This document shows, one piece after another, positions 1 through 4,336 of a stretch of 7,347 bases of DNA. The position numbers and the translations under genes are program-made. The notes beneath the pieces were generated by a model. That model did not search any database and was not told where the DNA came from. It worked only from the letters and a program-made list of their open reading frames with translations. Source of the stretch: Clostridia bacterium (GTDB taxonomy: Bacteria > Bacillota > Clostridia > Christensenellales > Aristaeellaceae); NCBI GenBank assembly GCA_900759005.1, contig CAAEUQ010000061.1:1-7347 (forward strand), given 5' to 3'. How positions within the stretch are numbered: position 1 is the stretch's first letter; each line of letters begins with the position of its first letter.

Positions 1-27
1 CAGGAAGGAAACAGATGGCGCTTGGCT

Positions 28-66
28 TTTCACCTCTGATGCTCAACAGAAGCAAAGGAGGTGAGA
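28..66 (+). promoter_or_regulatory. Leader hairpin hiding the toxin-1 ribosome binding site
   Basis: Bases 28-37 (TTTTCACCTCT region) can pair with 57-66 (GGAGGTGAGA) in a 10-bp stem that includes two G-U pairs. The stem takes in the core GGAGGTG of the Shine-Dalgarno sequence of the toxin gene. Such occlusion is typical of type I toxin mRNAs, where it prevents translation before the antisense RNA can act. The second copy has a related stem at the same place with different bases. Confidence 0.6.
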
Positions 67-68
67 TC

Positions 69-170
69 ATGAGTGACTTTGAGATCTTGTATCTGGTCAT
101 AATGATTGCCTCTCTTGTGTTGCAAGCGATTCAATTCAATCGCAGCAGCAAAAGCAAGAAGAAACACTAA
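69..170 (+). CDS. Small hydrophobic peptide, putative holin-like type I toxin (copy 1)
   Basis: A 33-residue peptide too short for ordinary gene callers. It starts MSDFEILYLVIMIASLVLQA, giving one membrane helix (about residues 5-23), then a polar, very basic tail ending KSKKKH. This acidic start, single helix and lysine-rich end is the layout of the putative holin-like (TxpA/Fst-like) toxins of Firmicutes, which insert in the cell's own membrane. The ATG follows a near-perfect ribosome site, AAAGGAGGTG, at 54-63. That site is buried in a leader hairpin, and a strong antisense promoter faces the gene from downstream, both usual for type I toxins. A second copy of the locus lies at 3507-3829. 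Seen: the ORF, helix, ribosome site and copy. Inferred: toxicity. An in-frame upstream ATG at 15 would give a 51-residue form. The alternative is a harmless small membrane protein. Confidence 0.75.
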   Translation: MSDFEILYLVIMIASLVLQAIQFNRSSKSKKKH

Positions 171-207
171 AAGCAAAGCCGCCATCCAGCGCTAACTGGT
201 AGGCGGC
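166..207 (-). terminator. Terminator of antitoxin RNA 1
   Basis: The arms 178-183 (GCCGCC) and 202-207 (GGCGGC), plus an inner CCAG/CTGG stem (186-189 with 196-199) around a 6-base loop, form a hairpin with one 2x2 internal loop. On the minus strand it is followed by TTTGCTTTTAGT. On the plus strand no T-run follows, so it probably serves only the antisense RNA. Confidence 0.6.
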
Positions 208-257
208 ATATCCCATCCCAGAGGGGAAAAGCCCTTGCCAAGGCGTCATCCCTTCCT
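168..257 (-). ncRNA. Antisense antitoxin RNA of locus 1 (predicted)
   Basis: A strong minus-strand promoter at 264-293 should start a transcript near 257. A GC-rich hairpin followed by TTTGCTTTTA should end it near 168-175, giving about 85-90 nt. It would run convergently to the toxin gene and be complementary to the toxin mRNA 3' untranslated region, meeting the stop codon. This is the arrangement of TxpA/RatA and BsrG/SR4, in which the antisense RNA blocks or destabilises the toxin mRNA. No convincing reading frame with a ribosome site was seen in it. The ends are estimates. Confidence 0.65.
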
Positions 258-263
258 GCCGTT

Positions 264-293
264 ATTATAGCACGATACGATGGGAAATGTCAA
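264..293 (-). promoter_or_regulatory. Promoter of antitoxin RNA 1
   Basis: Minus-strand TTGACA (288-293), an 18-base spacer and TATAAT (264-269): both boxes match the sigma-A consensus perfectly. No minus-strand protein gene follows, which supports a non-coding RNA. Its -35 box stands back to back with the -35 box of the divergent plus-strand promoter, 29 bases apart. Confidence 0.85.
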
Positions 294-322
294 CGGGTTT
301 TGAATCGATTGGAAAAGATTGA

Positions 323-352
323 TTGACAGAATGGTTACGGTTGGTTTATAAT
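323..352 (+). promoter_or_regulatory. Promoter of the secreted-protein gene at 407
   Basis: TTGACA (323-328), an 18-base spacer and TATAAT (347-352). Transcription would start near 359, about 48 bases before the ATG at 407. The reading frame is open back to a TTG at 323, but that TTG is the -35 box itself, so translation cannot start there in this transcript. Confidence 0.85.
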
Positions 353-406
353 GAAAATGCTGATTCCCGATTTGCGGCTCGACGATTATTTGATGAGGTG
401 GAGAGT

Positions 407-1282
407 ATGAAACGAATGCTCGCGGCGATTTGCGCTGCGCTGATGCTGGCGGTTCCGGCACTGGCGGACACTGTGGTGTTTGAAAATCTGCATTACGGCG
501 CGGAAGCCTACGAGATGCACCTTAACAATGAGACGAACACCATCGTATTTAACGGCGAAACCTACAGTCTGGACGACGACGCGGTGAGCTTCAAGGAGGC
601 GTTCAGCGTTTACGGCGGCAAGACGCGCGCGGTTTACGAGATGACACTGCCCCAGAGCGCCTATTCCGTTGAAGACGACGGAAAGACGCTGACCATCGGC
701 GAACTGACCATCAACGTGCCCCATCGCACGCAGTTGTGGGTGGCGCAGGGAAACCGCATCAGCGGAGAATACGAAATCGAGGGGCCGATTGAGCTGACCG
801 ACGTTTATCGCGAGAATATTTGTCTTCCGCGCGACGATCACGGGCGGCCGCTGCTGATCGATCGCATTTACTTCTATCGCTATCAGGCGGACGGCGAGAC
901 GCACTGCTCGGCGGCGTCGCTCTATATCGATTATGAGGGATACAGCGCTTCTCATGCGGGTGAAGCATACATCAGCGCAAATCAGATTCTCCCCGACGTG
1001 CCGAGTCCGACGAGCGCGCCGACTGTTGAGCCCGAGCCCACGGCGACGGTTTCGCCGGAGAGAACGGCGGAAAGCGAGCGCAATACGCCCGTGCGCAGGC
1101 AGCAGGGAGCGGTTACGATTGCCGCGTATGCGGCGACTGCGGCGCTGATCGTTGTCGGTTGCGTCTGTCTGGTTCTGTATATCAGCCATATGCACAAACA
1201 GAAGAGCGATGCGGCAAAACAAACGGGCGCAAACGACGCGCAGCGAGAGACAGCGGATGACAGCGCAAAAAACGATGAGTGA
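407..1282 (+). CDS. Secreted, C-terminally membrane-anchored protein of unknown function
   Basis: 291 residues. The start at 407 follows GAGGTGGAGAG and sits correctly behind the promoter at 323-352. Residues 1-20 are a clear signal peptide (MKR, hydrophobic core, VPALA before Asp21). Residues 21-195 form a probably beta-rich extracellular domain with two cysteines (138 and 167) that could form a disulfide. Residues 196-225 are a linker rich in Pro, Thr and Glu. Residues about 236-258 are a membrane helix, followed by a charged cytoplasmic tail to 291. The protein should sit in the cytoplasmic membrane with its main domain outside, perhaps as an adhesin-like or sensor module. No sortase motif is seen; the helix is the anchor. 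I do not recognise the domain and give no function. It appears to be transcribed alone and ends at the hairpin at 1311-1342. Confidence 0.85.
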   Translation: MKRMLAAICAALMLAVPALADTVVFENLHYGAEAYEMHLNNETNTIVFNGETYSLDDDAVSFKEAFSVYGGKTRAVYEMTLPQSAYSVEDDGKTLTIGELTINVPHRTQLWVAQGNRISGEYEIEGPIELTDVYRENICLPRDDHGRPLLIDRIYFYRYQADGETHCSAASLYIDYEGYSASHAGEAYISANQILPDVPSPTSAPTVEPEPTATVSPERTAESERNTPVRRQQGAVTIAAYAATAALIVVGCVCLVLYISHMHKQKSDAAKQTGANDAQRETADDSAKNDE

Positions 1283-1308
1283 TTTGCAAGGGTACGGCTG
1301 AATTCCAT

Positions 1309-1342
1309 AAAAAGGCGGGAAGCGATTCAGCTTCCCGCCTTT
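1309..1342. terminator. Bidirectional terminator between the convergent genes
   Basis: Arms 1314-1323 (GGCGGGAAGC) and 1330-1339 form a perfect 10-bp stem with a 6-base loop, extended by AAA/TTT to 13 bp. Read on the minus strand it is followed by TTTTTAT, a good terminator for ftsH. Read on the plus strand only TTT follows, so it is weaker for the gene ending at 1282. Confidence 0.8.
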
Positions 1343-1383
1343 GCCTGTCGATTGCTTGAATTTACGATTGAATTACATGAAAT

Positions 1384-1408
1384 AGCGGGAGGCGATTTGC
1401 CTCCCGCT
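1384..1408. terminator. Second hairpin near the 3' end of ftsH
   Basis: Arms 1384-1393 (AGCGGGAGGC) and 1399-1408 form a perfect 10-bp stem around a GATTT loop, 5 bases past the ftsH stop codon. No strong T-run follows on either strand, so it may act as an mRNA 3'-end stabiliser or accessory terminator. It resembles the hairpin at 1314-1339 in sequence (both contain a GCGGGA-GCGATT core), suggesting duplication. Confidence 0.5.
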
Positions 1409-1413
1409 TGCGT

Positions 1414-3360
1414 TTATTCCTGGGTGTTTTCGCTGGATTCGGGGGTGGTTTCGTTGGACGCGGTATCGGCGAGCTCGCCTTGCTTCAGCAGTTCCATGAA
1501 TTCGTCGCCGGAGATGTTTTCATTCTCCAGAAGGTACTGCGACAGGCGATTCAGCGACGCGGCGTTATCGCGCAGGATTTGCTTGGCGGTTTCATACGCT
1601 TCGGTGATCAGGCGATGCATTTCGCGCTCGACCTTCGCGGCGGATTCAGGCGAGCAGTTCGTGCGCAGTTCGCCGCCGAGATAGGGATTTACGACCGTAT
1701 CCAGCGCCATCATGCCGATTTCGTCGTTCATGCCGAAGCGAGCGATCATATTGCGCGCAATCGCGGTCGCCTTCTCGATATCGTTCGAAGCGCCGGACGT
1801 GCAGGTACCGAAGATCAGCTCCTCCGCCGCGCGGCCTGCGGTCAGCACCTGCAGTTCGTTGATCAGGTCCTCGCGCTTCATTAGCACGCGCTCCTGCTCT
1901 TCCGCCTGCATCGTGAAGCCCAGCGCGCCGGACGTGCGCGGAATGATCGTGATCTTGCGAATCGGAACGCCGTTTTTCTGTTTCGCGGCGACGAGCGCAT
2001 GACCGATTTCATGGTAAGCGATGATTTGCTTTTCATCCTGCGAGATGACCATGCTCTTCTTTTCGCCGCCGGCGATCACGTATTCGGTCGCGTGGTCGAG
2101 ATCCGCCTGCGAAATGCGGGTACGGTGCGCGCGAACGGCGGCGAGTGCGGCTTCGTTCAGGATATTCGCCAGCTCCGCGCCGGATGCGCCGGGCGTTGCG
2201 TCCGCGACGCGTTTGAGATCGACGTTCGGCTCGAATACCTTCTTTTTCGCGTGGACGTTCAGAATTTCAAGTCGGCCGTTCATATCGGGCAGCTCGACGG
2301 GGATTCTGCGGTCGAAACGACCGGGGCGAAGCAATGCCTTATCGAGAATCTCGGGGCGGTTCGTCGCGCCCAGCACCATGATGCCCTTGCCGGGCTCGAA
2401 GCCGTCCATTTCAGCCAGCAGCTGATTCAGCGTCTGTTCCTGCTCGTCGTTGTTCGCAATGCCGCTGGAATCGCGCTTTTTGCCGACTGCGTCGATTTCG
2501 TCGATGAAGATGATGCACGGCGCCTTCTGAGCAGCCTGTTTGAACAGGTCGCGCACGCGCGCGGCGCCCGCGCCGACGAACATTTCAACGAACTGCGAGC
2601 CGCTTACGAAAAAGAACGGACAGCCCGCTTCGCCGGCGACCGCCTTTGCGAGCAGGGTTTTGCCGGTTCCGGGAGGGCCTACGAGCAGCGCGCCCTTCGG
2701 CACCTGCGCGCCGATCGACGTATACTTCGAGGGGTTTTTCAGGATATCGACGATTTCCATCAGCGATTCCTTCGCTTCATCCTGACCGGCGACGTCCTGG
2801 AAGCGCGTCGTGCAATTCTTCATGTCGAACTGCTTGGCGCTGCTCTTCATGAACGAGAACGGGCCGCCGAGTCCTTCGCCCGCCGAGCCGCCTTCGCCGC
2901 TCATGCTCTTGCGCATTTTGTGCATTGCGATGAAGTAATAAACAATCAGACCGACGAAAAGAATGGTCGGGAGATACATCAAAAGAATCTGGAAGAAGGA
3001 GACGGAATCACTCGGCTCCACTTCCTTGAATTCGACGTTCGCTTCCCTGAGCGTCGCCGCGAGCGACGAATTGGAGATCATTCGCGTGACATAGCGGCTG
3101 GGCGCGTTCAGGTCTTCGCTGTCGACGGGCGTGGCGGTGATCGTGTAGCCGTCGATTTCGACGGATTTGATTTTGCCCTCGTCCAGCAGATTCAGAAATT
3201 CGGAATAGCCAATCTCCTTAACAACCGTGCGTCCGGGCGAAGCCAGAACGCTGGCGAGCACGAAGATCACCAGCACTACCGCGACGTAAATCAGCGGCGA
3301 ACGCGCGATTTTCTGCATCAGATTGCGGGGATTTTCGTTTTTCTTTGGATTATCGTTCAA
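1414..3360 (-). CDS. ftsH: ATP-dependent zinc metalloprotease FtsH
   Basis: 648 residues, normal family length. FtsH is a membrane-anchored hexamer that unfolds and degrades misfolded membrane proteins and short-lived regulators. Two membrane helices (about 22-40 and 122-145) flank an extracytoplasmic domain. The AAA module has Walker A GPPGTGKT (228-235), the pore loop FVEMFVGAG (257-265), Walker B IIFIDEID (283-290) and the second region of homology with the arginine finger (331-351, ending RPGRFDRR). The protease has the zinc site HEIGH (450-454) with catalytic Glu451, and the third ligand is likely Asp527 in SGASNDIEKAT. The usual motif is HEAGH; Ala to Ile still fits HExGH. The start is TTG at 3358-3360, 9 bases after AAAGGAG; the next Met is residue 15. 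The tail after about 628 is acidic and Ser/Thr-rich, as is common. The gene appears monocistronic. Confidence 0.97.
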   Translation of the reverse strand: MNDNPKKNENPRNLMQKIARSPLIYVAVVLVIFVLASVLASPGRTVVKEIGYSEFLNLLDEGKIKSVEIDGYTITATPVDSEDLNAPSRYVTRMISNSSLAATLREANVEFKEVEPSDSVSFFQILLMYLPTILFVGLIVYYFIAMHKMRKSMSGEGGSAGEGLGGPFSFMKSSAKQFDMKNCTTRFQDVAGQDEAKESLMEIVDILKNPSKYTSIGAQVPKGALLVGPPGTGKTLLAKAVAGEAGCPFFFVSGSQFVEMFVGAGAARVRDLFKQAAQKAPCIIFIDEIDAVGKKRDSSGIANNDEQEQTLNQLLAEMDGFEPGKGIMVLGATNRPEILDKALLRPGRFDRRIPVELPDMNGRLEILNVHAKKKVFEPNVDLKRVADATPGASGAELANILNEAALAAVRAHRTRISQADLDHATEYVIAGGEKKSMVISQDEKQIIAYHEIGHALVAAKQKNGVPIRKITIIPRTSGALGFTMQAEEQERVLMKREDLINELQVLTAGRAAEELIFGTCTSGASNDIEKATAIARNMIARFGMNDEIGMMALDTVVNPYLGGELRTNCSPESAAKVEREMHRLITEAYETAKQILRDNAASLNRLSQYLLENENISGDEFMELLKQGELADTASNETTPESSENTQE

Positions 3361-3390
3361 GACGGTAAGCTCCTTTCAAATTATGCTTCT

Positions 3391-3422
3391 ATTATAATGT
3401 TGCCATATCAACGCATGATCAA
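3391..3422 (-). promoter_or_regulatory. Possible ftsH promoter
   Basis: Minus-strand TATAAT at 3391-3396, about 31 bases before the TTG start. The best -35 candidate, TTGATC (3417-3422), is 20 bases upstream, which is a poor spacing. The -10 box is plausible; the -35 is weak. Confidence 0.4.
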
Positions 3423-3506
3423 CTCATTGTGAAAAAAATATGAATATTCAATATAAATTCGATGGAATTGCCGCGCCAAGACTGTTTGCGGCATGAAAAA
3501 CAGAAA

Positions 3507-3536
3507 TTGACACGGCGTTTCGTTTCGTGCTATAAT
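3507..3536 (+). promoter_or_regulatory. Sense promoter of toxin locus 2
   Basis: TTGACA (3507-3512), an 18-base spacer ending CGTGC, and TATAAT (3531-3536): perfect sigma-A boxes. The expected start is near 3543, giving a leader of about 78 bases before the toxin ATG at 3621. The corresponding promoter of copy 1 would lie just left of base 1. The spacer end TTTCGTGC resembles TATCGTGC in the antisense promoter of copy 1. Confidence 0.85.
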
Positions 3537-3574
3537 GAATGCAAAGCTTAACGCTTCCGGCAGGAAGAAAGCAG

Positions 3575-3628
3575 ATGGCGCTCGTTTTTTTCTCTCCCGC
3601 TGCAAAGGGAGGTGATGATCATGTTTGA
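3575..3628 (+). CDS. Possible leader peptide overlapping toxin 2
   Basis: A 17-residue frame, MALVFFSPAAKGGDDHV, starts at an ATG placed 7 bases after AGGAAG and ends at a TGA (3626-3628) inside the toxin gene, overlapping its ATG by 8 bases. Translating it would open the hairpin over the toxin ribosome site, so it could couple the two. Copy 1 has a matching ATG at 15 with a similar beginning (MALGFSP), but there it stays in frame with the toxin. Whether either is translated is unknown. Confidence 0.3.
   Translation: MALVFFSPAAKGGDDHV
3593..3612 (+). promoter_or_regulatory. Leader hairpin hiding the toxin-2 ribosome binding site
   Basis: CTCCC (3594-3598) pairs with GGGAG (3607-3611), extended by a T-G pair (3593/3612), around an 8-base loop. 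It occludes the GGGAGG of the toxin-2 ribosome site. Compared with copy 1, both arms have changed together (CACCTC/GAGGTG becoming CTCCC/GGGAG), which keeps the structure. Confidence 0.5.
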
Positions 3629-3812
3629 TTGCGAGATGCTCGTTAATTTCATTATGATTATCACTATGGCGTTTTCGATTCAATCGATTGCCTATAAGAA
3701 GTATATAAAACTACGACCGCCATCCAGCGCGAACTTTCTGGCGCCCCCAACCAATCGGGAGGGAATAAGCCAGCAGCAAGCGCCATTCATTCCTGTCGCT
3801 ATTATAGCATAA
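3621..3812 (+). CDS. Holin-like toxin peptide, copy 2, with extended C-terminus
   Basis: 63 residues from the ATG after GGGAGGTGAT. Residues 1-25 resemble copy 1 in layout: short acidic start (MFDCEM), one membrane helix (about 7-25, with IMIITMAFSIQSIA) and a basic patch YKKYIK (25-30). Copy 1 ends after its basic tail. Here there is no stop at that place, and the frame runs a further 33 residues through the antisense RNA terminator region and into the antisense -10 box before TAA at 3810-3812. The region between the ATG and the shared CCGCCATCCAGCGC block is 14 bases shorter than in copy 1. The extension is Pro/Gln-rich with no clear domain. This may be a decayed toxin that keeps active promoters, or a variant. 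An ATG two codons earlier in frame (3612/3615 region) is less well placed, being within the ribosome site. Confidence 0.55.
   Translation: MFDCEMLVNFIMIITMAFSIQSIAYKKYIKLRPPSSANFLAPPTNREGISQQQAPFIPVAIIA
3700..3743 (-). terminator. Terminator of antitoxin RNA 2
   Basis: CGCCA (3718-3722) can pair with TGGCG (3739-3743); CCAG/CTGG (3724-3727 with 3738-3741) is an alternative. On the minus strand the hairpin is followed by GTCGTAGTTTTATATAC. It matches the position of the copy-1 hairpin, but the stem is shorter and so weaker. Confidence 0.4.
3705..3794 (-). ncRNA. Antisense antitoxin RNA of locus 2 (predicted)
   Basis: The minus-strand promoter at 3801-3829 should start a transcript near 3794, and the hairpin and T-rich stretch at 3700-3743 should end it near 3705, giving about 90 nt. 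It is complementary to the 3' part of the toxin-2 frame. It corresponds in place, length and 5' motifs to the antisense RNA of locus 1. The ends are estimated. Confidence 0.6.
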
Positions 3813-3826
3813 CGGGCGCTTTTTTT
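3778..3826 (+). terminator. Possible terminator of toxin-2 mRNA
   Basis: AAGCGCC (3778-3784) is the reverse complement of GGCGCTT (3815-3821), and the plus strand then continues as a run of T to 3826. The loop is long (30 bases), so the call is uncertain. The left arm is the same stretch that can pair with the mRNA leader, so the two folds would compete. The element overlaps the antisense promoter. Read-through would enter dut. Confidence 0.35.
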
Positions 3827-3829
3827 CAA
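3801..3829 (-). promoter_or_regulatory. Promoter of antitoxin RNA 2
   Basis: Minus-strand TTGAAA (3824-3829), a 17-base spacer and a perfect TATAAT (3801-3806). It mirrors the antisense promoter of locus 1 and has no protein gene behind it. Confidence 0.75.
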
Positions 3830-3847
3830 GAAAGCGAGGATATACGA

Positions 3848-4336
3848 ATGAATAGAATCGCGGAATTTGAATTCATCAGCGCAGCCCAGCGGGAAAAGGA
3901 TTTTCCTATGGAAATTCAGGCGCTGCGCCTGCCGCGGCGGGCGACCTCCGGCTCGGCGGGGTACGATTTTTTCGCCCCGTTTGATTTTACACTCGCGCCC
4001 GGCGAGAGCGTTCTGATGCCGACCGGCGTGCGTGCGCGGATGGAAACCGGCTGGGTGCTGACGCTGTATCCGAGAAGCGGGCTGGGCTTTAAGTATCGCC
4101 TGCAGCTGGATAATACTGTCGGAATCATCGATTCGGATTATTATTTCGCGAAAAACGAAGGACATATCATGATCAGGCTGACCAACGATTCGCGTACGGG
4201 GCGCACGCTGGACGTGCGCGCGGGCGACGCGGTGGCGCAGGGCGTTTTCCTGCCGTACGGAATTACCGTTTCCGACGCGGCGGACGGCGAACGCACCGGC
4301 GGGTTCGGCAGCACGGACGGGAGGGAGACAAGGTGA
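3848..4336 (+). CDS. dut: dUTP diphosphatase (dUTPase)
   Basis: 162 residues, normal for the trimeric dUTPase family. The enzyme hydrolyses dUTP to dUMP and pyrophosphate, keeping uracil out of DNA and supplying dUMP for thymidylate synthesis in the cytoplasm. All five family motifs are present in order: AGYDFFAP (37-44), PRSGLG (75-80), VGIIDSDYY (91-99, with the likely catalytic Asp95), GDAVAQGVF (126-134) and RTGGFGSTDG (149-158), the glycine-rich C-terminal arm that closes over the substrate. The usual DYxGE of motif 3 is DYYFAKNEGH here, a form I associate with Firmicutes and their phages. The ATG follows GCGAGG with about 8 bases between. The stop codon overlaps the next start by 4 bases. 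No own promoter was found; transcription may come from read-through of the toxin-2 promoter or an unseen weak promoter. Confidence 0.95.
   Translation: MNRIAEFEFISAAQREKDFPMEIQALRLPRRATSGSAGYDFFAPFDFTLAPGESVLMPTGVRARMETGWVLTLYPRSGLGFKYRLQLDNTVGIIDSDYYFAKNEGHIMIRLTNDSRTGRTLDVRAGDAVAQGVFLPYGITVSDAADGERTGGFGSTDGRETR

Larger units (their letters stand above)
1..258. repeat. Inverted repeat joining toxin-1 leader and 3' region
   Basis: Bases 1-8 (CAGGAAGG) are the exact reverse complement of 251-258. Bases 14-21 (GATGGCGC) pair with 243-250 with one G-U, and 22-26 (TTGGC) pair with 237-241. That is 21 pairs interrupted only by small bulges. In an mRNA reaching about position 260 this would be a 5'-3' long-distance interaction covering the AGGAAGG and ATG of the leader. 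The same sequence also means that the antisense RNA begins almost like the toxin mRNA. The left arm may continue beyond the window edge. Equivalent pairing exists in copy 2. Confidence 0.6.
3561..3795. repeat. Inverted repeat joining toxin-2 leader and 3' region
   Basis: CAGGAA (3561-3566) is the reverse complement of 3790-3795, and ATGGCGCT (3575-3582) is the exact reverse complement of 3779-3786. The arrangement matches copy 1 although the intervening bases differ. It allows 5'-3' closure of the toxin mRNA and gives the antisense RNA the same 5' motifs (CAGGAA then ATGGCGCT) as the mRNA. Confidence 0.6.

Noticed and set aside
323..406. Longer start (TTG at 323) for the secreted-protein gene
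   Set aside because: The TTG is the -35 box of the gene's promoter, and the longer form would put 28 residues before a perfect signal peptide.
386..1222. 278-residue minus-strand open frame opposite the secreted-protein gene
   Set aside because: It is rich in Arg as expected of an antisense shadow, has no promoter or ribosome site, and the plus-strand gene has signal peptide, helix and promoter.
1999..3432. Long 477-residue plus-strand open frame opposite ftsH
   Set aside because: It lies wholly over the ftsH coding strand, has no ribosome site and a composition typical of a mirror frame of a GC-rich gene.
3408..3683. 91-residue minus-strand open frame between ftsH and dut
   Set aside because: It runs through the sense promoter and leader of toxin locus 2 and into the likely ftsH promoter, without a ribosome site.
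1..3829. The two small loci as ends of a composite transposon carrying ftsH
   Set aside because: They lie in the same orientation with strong divergence, no transposase is present, and the inverted repeats are internal to each locus.
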